A program made the translations under genes and the position numbers. 64,000 nucleotides of DNA from Bradyrhizobium diazoefficiens (lineage in GTDB: Bacteria > Pseudomonadota > Alphaproteobacteria > Rhizobiales > Xanthobacteraceae), in the NCBI RefSeq assembly GCF_016599855.1, contig NZ_CP067041.1, forward strand, positions 3,162,001 through 3,226,000, in the 5' to 3' direction. The notes under the pieces are model-generated. The model made no database searches. It was not told where the DNA came from and saw only the letters and a list, made by a program, of their open reading frames with translations. Below, in pieces: positions 19,301 to 27,641 of the stretch (its first letter is position 1; each line of letters begins with the position of its first letter).

Positions 19301-20404
19301 GGGCGCCATTTCCTCGCGGATGGCCTGCAGCGCCTGCGGATAGTGCCCAGCCCGGTACGTCAGTTGAATGCGGATCAGGGCCTTCTGGCTGGTGAGGCTC
19401 CGGGGCAGGTGTTCGAGATCGCGTAGTGCTCGACCGAGCCGCCCCTCCCGTATCCAGCGGTCCCACTGGCCGACATGTTGCGCCAGGAAGATTTCGGGAT
19501 CCTCGTCTCTACTTCCTGCCAGGACGCCGCAACGATCAATCGAAGTCAGCAGGTTCGAAAGCTCGTCCCTGCTCGGCGAGAGCTCATTGGCGTCGAGTGC
19601 GACATAGAGCTTTTGTTCGCGTGCCAGCTCCGTCGCGGCTGACGCGAGCGAGTGGAACTGTGGCACCCAGAAATCCTGGTGCAGAAGGGGTGACTCAGCG
19701 CCAGGAGGCACATACGGCTGAATCGATTGGTCGCGATAGGCGGCCGCTTCGGTAATGATAACAGCGGTCCGTTCGTTCTGTTGGCGGATGAGATCAAGCA
19801 CCGACGAGATCCTCAGGTCCGCGGCGGCGACCGGCCGGAGAAGCTTTGGCAATGCGGCCTGCTCCTCTGCCGAGAACTCGCGCCCGGCCAAGAGGGTGAT
19901 AGCGGCAACCATCGCCGTGCCGGCCTCCGCGTTGGCGGCCTGAGTGTCCGTCCCGGGCGGTACGATGATCACGAACCGTCTTACCGCCCGCCTGCCGCTC
20001 TCGTTGACCAGTCCCACAAGGGCTGCCGCCAGAATTCCGGCGCGCTCTACCGGGTCGAAGATTTCAAGCGTCAGGATATCGCCGCCGCCGAAGATCCGAG
20101 GATTTTTTGCAAAAGAGTCGGCGAACGCGCGAGCGAGATCAGCGCGGTCCCCCAAGACATTGCCGTCAGCAGAGTTGGCGTCGTCAACGGGCAGCGGCCC
20201 GTTCCCTTCGGGAAACACCGCGCCCGGAACCAACTCTTCCTGTTCTTCCGGCATACCACTGCCATATCTTGTGCCAGTCCTTGCAGAACCGACGTGTGAT
20301 CGAGAAATTGGCCCCAATAGCGTGAGGGCCTGTTCGAGCGCGCCAAGTGAGCCACCCGGTCGGTTTGCCGCGAATCTGAGAACTCTTGGGTAGCTGGCAC
20401 TCAT
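16349..20404 (-). CDS. TPR-CHAT caspase-like protease, about 1350 aa
   Basis: The C-terminal 400 residues form a CHAT (caspase HetF-associated with TPR) peptidase. The catalytic His is in IAAHGSIHPEG (about residue 1214) and the catalytic Cys in VVVLFVCSGGR (about residue 1255), followed by the family's GLAKQILDRGCQAVIASPWPLD segment. Residues 350-1000 are helical TPR-like repeats. The N-terminal 300 residues contain an alpha/beta region (RRFVIIVPPGTD, ERTAVIITEAA) that may be another folded domain. TPR-CHAT proteins are activated proteases in bacterial conflict systems such as Craspase. No gRAMP/Cas7-11 gene is present here, so the trigger is unknown. The start is uncertain: ATG 20404 is chosen, with ATG 20254 (MPEEQEEL) a good alternative. 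Confidence 0.8.
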   Translation of the reverse strand: MSASYPRVLRFAANRPGGSLGALEQALTLLGPISRSHVGSARTGTRYGSGMPEEQEELVPGAVFPEGNGPLPVDDANSADGNVLGDRADLARAFADSFAKNPRIFGGGDILTLEIFDPVERAGILAAALVGLVNESGRRAVRRFVIIVPPGTDTQAANAEAGTAMVAAITLLAGREFSAEEQAALPKLLRPVAAADLRISSVLDLIRQQNERTAVIITEAAAYRDQSIQPYVPPGAESPLLHQDFWVPQFHSLASAATELAREQKLYVALDANELSPSRDELSNLLTSIDRCGVLAGSRDEDPEIFLAQHVGQWDRWIREGRLGRALRDLEHLPRSLTSQKALIRIQLTYRAGHYPQALQAIREEMAPGRKLDATIRVKLARFAQDANASLLAAEVLAPAIAELDRLEEFESALMIAHDIGSSELEDRVADRMTALFVDSPGLRIRHRRVLLAAGDYAGVAKSLAKERGAEARAEYYERLAKYLPVAGVPDYHGMIASAKGELQLAETLRLAGVRDSLRRQLIFHAFELALPAPKTASLLTEWQDLLLEALERLFLLSGPSGSLVLPFERILVALTALIDSLGADPSNQSLRVRLAKLLGPSIAGMTGLALMSAVAMKLASRSVLAEPTITPGTAGADWLSEHEPFLRAALAWLKGEEPIVIGRTVLPKELVTEPADEVLSAITELLSHASLSSRGDASDLQFWLMFAAAVAPHSSDPDFDLRLIRLVSERLVGAGYSQLARDLAEQAVLHATATPRRRRLGWFAMAEVYHRGHNHLEALVALACTFAADSKGDSEQIWQEMVALGRLLRDCGLFSKAKIAIEHAREMIGPLGLSERHRNRLDTLELQTRMKELSVKGSGRADVEHLLTEVVRNGQEVLKVGELAEPVAVMLGQLLRIARTQEMAIPPEAEAIFAKLCDRMTGNTGVLVRTVSADTVSAKDLLEVLKMRDQPRYSEDIGYDLHHVATVAGQALDGDEFIKNAIETSFALELLADRGVAVPGWDEAAAPPPLPGQIEEPAEIARAISRDGLSVVQLGLDARGRLVRMATVNAELQPPVREAETVFNRERFGRWASDYPYAYGIDENTANLFYTTTADLRLSDLPQGPVIVVADASLQPFPPNILYVEDEFAGRTHPIAAAPSLGWLRAARSTGPIGDGRLCAWISTAASQAESQTLSMIAQRLGPSFDSHGFVVDNGPQLPATFAGASVAVIAAHGSIHPEGRYFQLVSDEGVLKVSAADLAGALRNVDVVVLFVCSGGRTDKHPAANTTIGLAKQILDRGCQAVIASPWPLDARVPSHWLPAFLEQWQNGRSLVEANFEANRVVDRNFAQDPARGLAMTVFGNATLRRSNS

Positions 20405-20532
20405 ACAGATATGGACTGCAACACGTTGGTGCCACAATGAATTCGACCGATGATCGCCGCGCCGCCAAATCGTACAGGGGGAAAGAACCGCTCGGGGGCA
20501 TGGCGACCGGTAAAACCGCTCCGAGGAACCGC

Positions 20533-21266
20533 TCAGAAAGGTACTTTTCGGTTCGAACTGCACCTAAACCCTTGGCCAACCTCGATAAGCCATTGGAATT
20601 TCAGCAAATGCGACCGCCCACCCAGCGCCCCATGTGCCTGCTTGAACGAGGCCCGCCGGCGCGTCGCGTCGGTGCTGACGATGTGGAGATCGCGTAGCCG
20701 CACCGATAGCTCCGTTGCCGCCGCTTGCAATAACCGCGCAATCTCGCAACGGCGCGGTTCGCCCATCCGCGACTCGATCGCGGCCACGCTCAACGCGCCG
20801 GCTGGCTTTCCGTCAGCGCCGATGACAACCGCGCCGATGCCCCATGAGCCGGGTACGATCAGCCCGCTGTTGACAGCGAAGCCGGCGCGGCGGGTCTCGG
20901 CCACCAGTTGACGCAGTCGGTTCGGCGAATGAGTGGGAAGGCTTCGGCAACCCGCGCAATGGTTTTTCGCGATCACCCGATCGACATCCGCGTCCGGCAT
21001 CGCTGCAAGAATGGCCAGGCTGCCGGCACCGACGCCGAGCGGATAGCGGTCGCCAGCCTTGAGGACCTGGGTCCGGATCGGGAAGGCGCCTTCCTCGCGG
21101 TGCAGGCAGATCGACACCGTGTCGCGCGGAATAGACAGAACGCTGAGTCTTCCGTCGTCGCCGCAAGTTGCAGCAGAGCATCGAGTGCAAGCTTGTGGAT
21201 GCCGAACCGCGCGCTCACGATAGCGCCAAGCGCAACACTTTCGACGCCGAGATAGAGACGTCGGCT
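20533..21266 (-). pseudogene. IclR-family transcriptional regulator fragment
   Basis: The minus strand first encodes RRLYLGVESVALGAIVSARF (family form R-x-YxLG-x-x-x-x-x-LG) and HKLALDALLQLAATTEDSAF. After one frameshift near 21135 it continues as DTVSICLHREEGAFPIR, GDRYPLGVGAGSLAILAAMPD and VNSGLIVPGSWGIGAVVIGADGKPAGALSVAA. This is the IclR effector-binding domain. The N-terminal winged helix is missing, and upstream sequence (21270-21300) shows none. The gene is therefore truncated as well as frameshifted. It lies upstream of the CHAT gene in the same orientation and marks a rearranged junction between the two defence clusters. Confidence 0.7.
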
Positions 21267-21649
21267 CTGGCTCGCGCCGGATTGATTTTTTGACTCTTCC
21301 TTCGCGTATGGGAGGTCATCAACAAGCTGTGGGACATTCCGCGGAGCGCAGTGAGATGGCCGGTAGGGCTTTCGAAGGGAGCTCAGACGGCTAGAGCCAG
21401 AGCTAGTAGGCTGGCGCTAGTTCTGCCAAAAAAGCGCCGTTGGGACCAAAAACTAGCTTGTTTCTGAAGGTTTTGTGATAAAGGTGTGTCGGGGAGGTGA
21501 TGCAATCGGTTCGTGCGTGTCGGTCTGCGGCCTATTTGGCTGTGGGAAAGCCAAGACTCAATCGCGAGGAAGGCCACTAGACTTGGTGCTTTTCGATTTG
21601 GGGATGTAGGCTTTTGCATAGCTTGATTCGAAGCTTCGAGGCTTTCCGA
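21267..21649. other. Non-coding gap upstream of the caspase/S5 operon
   Basis: About 380 bp between the IclR remnant and the caspase operon. It must hold the promoter of that operon, but I could not pick convincing -35/-10 boxes. A run of short CTAG-containing repeats (gctagtaggctggcgctag, near 21400-21420) is the only visible structure. Confidence 0.4.
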
Positions 21650-22918
21650 ATGGCCACGCTGATGTGCGACCGTTTGAGTCGCTTTTCCGGCAAAGTCCCT
21701 CCGGTCGATTTCTCCCCGCCATCGGTCCAACATTTTCGCGGCAAGAACTTTAGGTGCGTAAGTCAGTTCGTCATGATCGTTTTTGAGAAGAATGTATTCG
21801 AAGGCCGGCGGCCGCTCCACGTCCTTATTGTCGTCGTTGGCGATGACAAGGACTCTCCGCTTCTTAACGCTCAAGCGTTCTGTCAGGACATCGTCGATTT
21901 CTGGATCGGGCACGAGGACGAGTCACTCGCGCACGAGATGTCTCTCAGTACGATCGAACTAGTTGCCAGCGACCGGGATCAAGCCGGCGGTGTGACCGTT
22001 CGGATCCCATCCGGCACCAAGACTGTTGAAAATCCGAATTGGGCCAATGCTCGCCTCGCTATCCAGAACTGGTGCTCTCGGGTGCAGAAAGGTGGCGCGG
22101 GCATCCTTCATTGGGTTGGTCACGGCCATATCGAGGGCACGCAAGAGAGCAGTAGTGTTCAAATCTTGTTCACCGACGACAAGCTGGAAAACCGAAGAGA
22201 AGGTATTAATTGGAACACTACGAGAATTGGGATTGACGACAGGACACGCGGAAGGCCGGTGTTCTGCTTCGTCGACAGCTGTAGAGTTTGGGAGCCAAGC
22301 AGGGCCGGATACCAGTCCGCCTTCGACGGTACGGTGTGGCCCGCAAGCAGGCGGGCGGCAGTCGTTTATGGGGTGGCGCCTGAAAGTCCGGGCATTTGGG
22401 ACGACATGCGCCATCACGGCGACCGCGCGGCTGACCTCCACTTCCCGGGCGGCCCGGTCGCGACGAGCGCGTTTGTTAAGTCTTTTGAAGGACTTGGAGT
22501 GGATTATGTCCCCGGTCGGGGACGGCACGATGTCAAAATGCACCGTATCGAAGAGGGGTCGAGAGCGTTAGTCTGCAGGTGGATGCACGCGATTGGCAGG
22601 CCGGTCGCAAAGGGCGATGAAAGGGATATTGTGTTTGTGGATTATGCGGGAAGGTTCACCCCGATGATACACAGTCCGACGCCACAGTCGGCGGTTGACG
22701 TCATGTCGCAAGGCGCGATCGCCTGTTCTTTGACCTCGACAGCGAGCGCGGTCGCGTCCAACGGCGTGTCAGTGCCAGGATCACAACCACCCACGTTCGA
22801 ATTCCTCGTGTCGTGCGGCGACTTCAACGCAGACGTTCGGGACGCGGGCGGCATTTATAGCAGGCCGCTCGGAGAGACTATCGCGATCCCACATCAGCAG
22901 GTGACGGTCTCGCGATGA
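21650..22918 (+). CDS. Caspase-like (C14/CHAT-fold) protease
   Basis: A 422-aa protein with the two landmarks of the caspase fold: a hydrophobic strand ending in the catalytic His (GILHWVGHG, His about residue 158) and a later strand ending in the catalytic Cys ([10 protein letters not shown], Cys about residue 211). An N-terminal strand [13 protein letters not shown] (residues 56-68) fits the first beta strand. After the protease core come about 150 residues with no recognised domain (perhaps beta-rich). ATG 21650 has GAGG 8 nt upstream; ATG 21773 is an alternative that begins just before the core. The stop overlaps the ATG of the S5-fusion gene (ATGA), so both are made together. The likely role is a protease effector or activator in a conflict system. 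Confidence 0.7.
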   Translation: MATLMCDRLSRFSGKVPPVDFSPPSVQHFRGKNFRCVSQFVMIVFEKNVFEGRRPLHVLIVVVGDDKDSPLLNAQAFCQDIVDFWIGHEDESLAHEMSLSTIELVASDRDQAGGVTVRIPSGTKTVENPNWANARLAIQNWCSRVQKGGAGILHWVGHGHIEGTQESSSVQILFTDDKLENRREGINWNTTRIGIDDRTRGRPVFCFVDSCRVWEPSRAGYQSAFDGTVWPASRRAAVVYGVAPESPGIWDDMRHHGDRAADLHFPGGPVATSAFVKSFEGLGVDYVPGRGRHDVKMHRIEEGSRALVCRWMHAIGRPVAKGDERDIVFVDYAGRFTPMIHSPTPQSAVDVMSQGAIACSLTSTASAVASNGVSVPGSQPPTFEFLVSCGDFNADVRDAGGIYSRPLGETIAIPHQQVTVSR

Positions 22919-24624
22919 AAATGATAGCCACATCCGAGTCACTTCCGCCTCCTCCACTTCTCTTCATAGAGACCGTAGGAAGCGATGGAGAAGCGCACAA
23001 ACGCATTGTTCAAACCAGCGACGAGTTTCCTGCTTGGTTTTCGAAGGAAGCATCCGTCCGCGTCATCGCTCCTAACGGCGCGCGACGAGAAGGTAAGATA
23101 AAGGTCGATATTCACAAAACGAACTTTTACGAGGCCTGCAGGAGCCTTCTCGGCTCAAGCGCGGATTGGATGCCTTCGCTTCCCGAGAAAAAGAAGGCAC
23201 AAGAACCCGACCATGACTGTCGTGTTTGGATAGATGGAAAGCCGTCCGACATCGAGCTCGGCCGGTTGGCCGGGAAGTTCATCAAGTTCAATGTCCCGCT
23301 GGATGCTTCGAGTTCGTATTTTGAAGTTTCAAACGACAAGGGTCCGAAGATCTTTGCCCCGATTGATCGAAATATCTTCGTCTACATCGATATCCTAAAG
23401 GGCAAGACCGGAGACTTTCTCTGCCCTCGAGTGCTGACCAACTTTACGTTCCCGGCAGCACTGTGGGCATTCCGGCGTGTGCGGATTTCGGATGCTGCCG
23501 AGGTCGCCGCTGTCGAGGTCGCAAATCGATGCAAGGAAGGCGAAGACAGGATAGATTGGGTCGTTGCCGCCGGTCAGAGCGTAATTCTTTATCCCGATCG
23601 AACCGAGTCCAATCGTTCGAAGGTAGTGAAAGCGCTGTCGGAAGCTTCGTCCAAAAGTCCCGACGCGGAGATCTGTCTTGCTCTCATCCGAATGATGGAT
23701 ATGGACAATCGAGAGGAAGCGTACTCGGTCGCCAAGAAGGCAGTGATCAATCTTGCAAGAATTCCGCCTCGCTACGCTTGCACGATGGAAGTGTTGGACG
23801 CGAATGTGGACGTGCTAGCGGAATTATTCCGTGCCGATGGAAAGGCCGAAGAAGCACTTTCGGCGGTGCGTTTGCTGGTCGCGCGAGTTCGGGCCAGCTT
23901 CGGGCGAGGAGATGTGAACGTATTCAGAGGAAATTCGCCGACCGAACCGGACAGCACAGCGGTCGGTGAAAGCGGCTCAAAAAAAAAGTCTAGTTTAATC
24001 GAGGATCATTTCGCTTCGCGCGTTGAAGCTGCGGCTCTTGAAAAAGAACCCGCGCGGGAGAAGGCCGCCGTATCAATTGATGCAGGTGCACCAACCGTTC
24101 GTTCGCAGCCCGTCGCTACTGCTTCTCCTAGACAAAGGGCGAATGCCGATCGGGTCGATGGCACGCGCAGGCGCGACAAACGAGAACGCTTCGACGGGCG
24201 AAACGACCGAGGTAACGAATTCGTCGACAAGCTCGTCCACATAAATCGCGTAGCCAAGGTCGTCAAAGGCGGCAAACGTTTCGGATTCGCGGCGCTGGTC
24301 GTGATCGGCGACCAGAAAGGTCGGGTTGGTTTTGGTCACGGCAAGGCGCGCGAGGTTCCCGAAGCGATCCGCAAAGCGACAGCGGCAGCCCAGAGCAATT
24401 TGACTCGCGTACCGTTACGCGAGGGTCGGACGCTACATCACGACATTGCCGGTCGTCACGGAGCAGGGAAGGTGTATCTACGGTCGGCGCCTCCCGGCAC
24501 TGGAATCATAGCCGGCGGTCCGATGCGGGCGGTGTTCGAGACACTTGGCATAAGACGTAGTGGCGAAGTCGATCGGCTCATCCAATCCATACAACATGGT
24601 TCGGGCCACGATCGATGCGCTTAA
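22915..24624 (+). CDS. Fusion: unknown/TPR-like N-terminal region with C-terminal ribosomal protein S5
   Basis: A 569-aa protein. Residues 1-410 are unrecognised: a beta-rich region to about 190, then a helical TPR-like part (about 200-335) and a disordered, charged linker. Residues 418-569 are ribosomal protein S5: a basic tail ([11 protein letters not shown]), [18 protein letters not shown] from residue 436, then [29 protein letters not shown] and [19 protein letters not shown]. At 24553 the frame departs from S5 by +1, so the annotated product ends in 23 residues unlike S5. The normal 58-residue S5 tail follows in the next frame. The gene overlaps the upstream caspase gene by 4 bp. The core S5 gene should lie in the ribosomal operon elsewhere, so this is a second copy joined to another protein. 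Confidence 0.8.
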   Translation: MKMIATSESLPPPPLLFIETVGSDGEAHKRIVQTSDEFPAWFSKEASVRVIAPNGARREGKIKVDIHKTNFYEACRSLLGSSADWMPSLPEKKKAQEPDHDCRVWIDGKPSDIELGRLAGKFIKFNVPLDASSSYFEVSNDKGPKIFAPIDRNIFVYIDILKGKTGDFLCPRVLTNFTFPAALWAFRRVRISDAAEVAAVEVANRCKEGEDRIDWVVAAGQSVILYPDRTESNRSKVVKALSEASSKSPDAEICLALIRMMDMDNREEAYSVAKKAVINLARIPPRYACTMEVLDANVDVLAELFRADGKAEEALSAVRLLVARVRASFGRGDVNVFRGNSPTEPDSTAVGESGSKKKSSLIEDHFASRVEAAALEKEPAREKAAVSIDAGAPTVRSQPVATASPRQRANADRVDGTRRRDKRERFDGRNDRGNEFVDKLVHINRVAKVVKGGKRFGFAALVVIGDQKGRVGFGHGKAREVPEAIRKATAAAQSNLTRVPLREGRTLHHDIAGRHGAGKVYLRSAPPGTGIIAGGPMRAVFETLGIRRSGEVDRLIQSIQHGSGHDRCA

Positions 24625-24730
24625 ACATCAGGAGTCGCCGCGAGCCGTCGCTGACCGCCGAGGTATAAAGGTATCCGTATTGAATCGACGCATGGAAGAG
24701 GGCGGTCGCTACGCAGAAGCGGCGGAGTAG
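24554..24730 (+). other. Out-of-frame C-terminal tail of the S5 copy
   Basis: Read from GAC at 24554 the DNA encodes [20 protein letters not shown], then [20 protein letters not shown] and a tail ending EAAE-TAG at 24730. This is the authentic C-terminus of bacterial S5, one base out of frame with the fusion gene upstream. The absence of any stop or nonconservative stretch in these 58 codons argues that the frameshift is recent, is a sequencing error, or is bypassed during translation. Confidence 0.8.
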
Positions 24731-24844
24731 CGTTGTCGCGACCCATAAAGTATCGAATTTGTCTGCGTGCTGAACGTCCGACGTGATTGCTTCATCACTA
24801 GTGTGCCGTCGTACGTTCGTCCCGAACCCGCGAAGGAGGTTCTC

Positions 24845-26161
24845 ATGACAGAAGTTCGCGCTGCGGGACCTTATCCCCTTCCCGGCGTGAAGATGCAGAC
24901 TTGGATCGTGAGATACGACCAGGATGGCGGCTGTTGTTCTCCGGAAACACGCAAAGCCTGCATAGATGACGTCTCGGCCGCGGGTGATCGTCCGGTCATC
25001 CTATTCTCTCACGGTTGGAACAACGACTTCAGCGATGCCGAGGATCTCTATAGCCGCTTCCTAGTCGAATTCGAGAAGATCCAGCAGATTCATCCGCTGA
25101 AGGGCGGTGAGCCTATATTTATCGGCGTGACCTGGCCGAGCATATGGCTGCCTCTCGACAAAGGTCCCAAGATGTCCGCGGATCCGACCGGAGCCTTCGG
25201 GGGTGCCGCGAAGTCGATCGAGAAGACCATAAGCGATCCGGCCGATCGCGCACGATTTCACGAACTGATCGGATCGGGATCGCTGAACTTGCAGGGTGCG
25301 AGCGATCTTGCCCGGTTGATCTCGCCGATCTTGCGGGGCGACGACGACGAGGGACCTCCCGCCGCCGCTGCCGACGAGGCGAGCGTGCTTGCGTCTGCCA
25401 AGGCGATCGAACAGATCGAGAAGGGAGAAGACGATGACGACTTCGACCGGATCCGACGGGTCGATGGGCCAGGAAGCCGCGAACCGAGCGAGGCTGCCGC
25501 GGCGGGGTACAGTCTCGATCCCAAGAACGTGCTCCGATTGGCTTCGCTTTACCTCATGAAAGGGCGTGCTGGAACGGTGGGATCGAAGGGCGTATCCTCG
25601 CTGCTCGCCGATATACTAAAGACCAGAGCGTCATTGCACCTGGTGGGTCATTCATTCGGCTGCAAGGTACTCCTATCGGCCCTTGCCGAGAGCGACCCTC
25701 CTTCGCGCAAAGTCGGTTCGATCCTCCTCCTGCAGCCAGCGATATCCCATCTCGCCTTCGCCGATACGATACCCGGGCGCGAAGGTCCGGGAGGCTATCG
25801 CAACGTGTTCGCAATGGTCGAAGGACCGATTTTCTGCACCTATAGTGCTCACGACTTTCCCCTCCACGACGTCTACCATCACGCCATGGCGAGGAAAAAG
25901 GACGTGGGGGAGATACGGAGCGCTTCATCTCCAACGTCCGCCGGTGCACCTCCCAACAACTACGCCGCCCTCGGGGGGTACGGTCCGCGCACTTCGGGAG
26001 AGAAGCTTCTGGATCCAATTCCAAACGTGGGCGAACCGCACATCGTCGACAACGGAGCATCGATCGTCGGACTCGACGGCTCTGCGGGACGGAGGATCGA
26101 CGGGCACGGAGGCGTCGCAAACGTATACACCGCTTGGGCGCTGCGGTCACAGATGACGTGA
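24845..26161 (+). CDS. Alpha/beta-hydrolase fold protein (esterase/lipase-like)
   Basis: A 438-aa protein with an AAGGAGG ribosome-binding site 5 nt before ATG 24845, the best one in the island. An RPVILFSHGWNNDF block near residue 47 matches the oxyanion region. The nucleophile elbow is LVGHSFGCK with Ser about residue 270. A catalytic His is likely in the C-terminal part (GGVANVYTAW region has DGHGG). Between the two lies an insert of about 150 residues rich in Asp/Glu (EKGEDDDDFDR). The likely reaction is ester or lipid hydrolysis. In conflict systems, such hydrolases can act as membrane-damaging effectors. It is the third gene of the operon, 114 bp after the S5 tail. Confidence 0.75.
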   Translation: MTEVRAAGPYPLPGVKMQTWIVRYDQDGGCCSPETRKACIDDVSAAGDRPVILFSHGWNNDFSDAEDLYSRFLVEFEKIQQIHPLKGGEPIFIGVTWPSIWLPLDKGPKMSADPTGAFGGAAKSIEKTISDPADRARFHELIGSGSLNLQGASDLARLISPILRGDDDEGPPAAAADEASVLASAKAIEQIEKGEDDDDFDRIRRVDGPGSREPSEAAAAGYSLDPKNVLRLASLYLMKGRAGTVGSKGVSSLLADILKTRASLHLVGHSFGCKVLLSALAESDPPSRKVGSILLLQPAISHLAFADTIPGREGPGGYRNVFAMVEGPIFCTYSAHDFPLHDVYHHAMARKKDVGEIRSASSPTSAGAPPNNYAALGGYGPRTSGEKLLDPIPNVGEPHIVDNGASIVGLDGSAGRRIDGHGGVANVYTAWALRSQMT

Positions 26162-26216
26162 TGCTCGCCGCGGCACGCCAGCGTTTCGACCGCCGACCAA
26201 AGCCGATAAGGTAGGG

Positions 26217-27641
26217 ATGCGCATGACGGACTCGATCATTCGTCCAGATTCCGTCTCCGTGAACGCCTGGGACGGCACCAGAACATTCCGGTCGCCGTTG
26301 CCGTCGGAAACACCGTGGGAAGTCCAGCACCACTTCAAAGTGGCCTCGATCAAGACGCTGGCTGCGCCCGAAGCGGTGGAAGACCGCGATTGGAGGCGTC
26401 CGGACGTTGGCTGGGGTCTCATTCTTCCCGAAAATACGGCGCTGTCACCCAGAGAGCGCTCAACGGCCGTCGATGCGCCCTGTGCGATCCGTCGACTGTT
26501 CGATAGCCGCCAGGGAGCGGTCGTGCTTCGGTGGCGCTCGGAAGTGGAGGACTTCCTGCTGCGGTATGACGAGAGCGGCGGCGGCAAGGATCTTTCCATC
26601 AAATCGGCGAACCCCGGCACCGGAGAAAACTGCATTCCGCGTTACCTGCTCATCTACGCGACGCCTCATCAAATTCCCTGGTCGGTTCAGTACGGACTGA
26701 ACATGTCTACGTACGTCGGCAGATTGGATCTGGAGGGACGGGCGCTCGAGAACTACATCAATGCGTTGATGGGAAATTGGGGCGGCCAACTCGCCGATGC
26801 CCGTGCACCCCTCGTCTGGAGCGTTAACCACGGCGCTGGGGACATCACGAGGCTCATGGCGCGCGCCATCGGTAGAAAGATCTGGGAAAAGCTCGAATCC
26901 AACCCGGACCTTTCGAAGCGAAGGTTTCTGTACGACGACCGGGCTTCGGGGAAGGATCTTGTCGAATCCCTGGTGGAGCTGAACCCAGGCCTGGTCGTTA
27001 CGACCAGCCATGGAATGACTGGTCCTCTCGGCGACGGCGCGCAACTTTCCGCTCACTTGGGCTGCCCAATAGACTGCAACTACTCCGTCATCAAATCGTC
27101 CGATCTGGCAGCTTGGAATCCCAGTGGGGCCATTTGGTACGCTCATGCTTGTTGCTCCGCAGGATCGGATAGAGCGTCGCGCTATCAGGATCTATTTCCG
27201 CCCGGTACCGATATCGGTGACCTGCTACGCGGCATTTCAGCCGGCGCCGGCGCGATCGTCGCGCCTCTCGTGCGAACTCTGCTGGGAGCAGAAAGGCCGC
27301 TTGGCGCCTTCGTCGGTCACGTCGAGCCGACGTTCGACTGGACGTTGCGAGACACGCTGAACGGTCAGGTCGTGACGCACCAGCTCGTGGACGCGCTTTA
27401 CGGCAAGCTCTACCAGGGCTACGCGCGAAATCCGATCGGTTGGGCTCTCGAACAGATCTACAAGGAGGCGGGAGCCTATTTCGCCGATTGGTCGAACGAC
27501 GTTGCCAATGCGAAAGGCCAACCCGCGTCTCTCCAAGATCGGACGAGATATTGCAAGCTGGTCGGGATGGACCGGCAAACCACGGTCATCATTGGAGATC
27601 CGACGGTTTCGCTCGCTCCCCTCAGCATAGCAACGAGCTAG
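26217..27641 (+). CDS. Second caspase-fold (CHAT/C25-like) cysteine protease
   Basis: A 474-aa protein. The catalytic His is in LVVTTSHGMTGP (His about residue 265) and the catalytic Cys in AIWYAHACCSAGSD (Cys 312 or 313). The SHG / HACCSAG pair resembles gingipain-C25 and CHAT proteases more than classical caspases. The N-terminal 200 residues include RYLLIYATPHQIPWSVQY, a strand plus loop typical of the first half of the fold. ATG 26217 or ATG 26223 (AGGG 6 nt upstream of the latter) could be the start. It follows the hydrolase after 55 bp, so it is most likely the last gene of the four-gene operon. Two proteases in one operon would suit a zymogen cascade. Confidence 0.65.
   Translation: MRMTDSIIRPDSVSVNAWDGTRTFRSPLPSETPWEVQHHFKVASIKTLAAPEAVEDRDWRRPDVGWGLILPENTALSPRERSTAVDAPCAIRRLFDSRQGAVVLRWRSEVEDFLLRYDESGGGKDLSIKSANPGTGENCIPRYLLIYATPHQIPWSVQYGLNMSTYVGRLDLEGRALENYINALMGNWGGQLADARAPLVWSVNHGAGDITRLMARAIGRKIWEKLESNPDLSKRRFLYDDRASGKDLVESLVELNPGLVVTTSHGMTGPLGDGAQLSAHLGCPIDCNYSVIKSSDLAAWNPSGAIWYAHACCSAGSDRASRYQDLFPPGTDIGDLLRGISAGAGAIVAPLVRTLLGAERPLGAFVGHVEPTFDWTLRDTLNGQVVTHQLVDALYGKLYQGYARNPIGWALEQIYKEAGAYFADWSNDVANAKGQPASLQDRTRYCKLVGMDRQTTVIIGDPTVSLAPLSIATS

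Noticed and set aside
16349..20404. Type III-E CRISPR Craspase (TPR-CHAT partner)
   Set aside because: No gRAMP/Cas7-11 gene, no Cas1/Cas2 and no repeat-spacer array are visible in the window.
21650..27641. Bacterial gasdermin system
   Set aside because: Caspase-like proteases next to a cargo gene fit, but no neighbour has the size or sequence pattern of a gasdermin (about 270 aa, with N-terminal pore domain).
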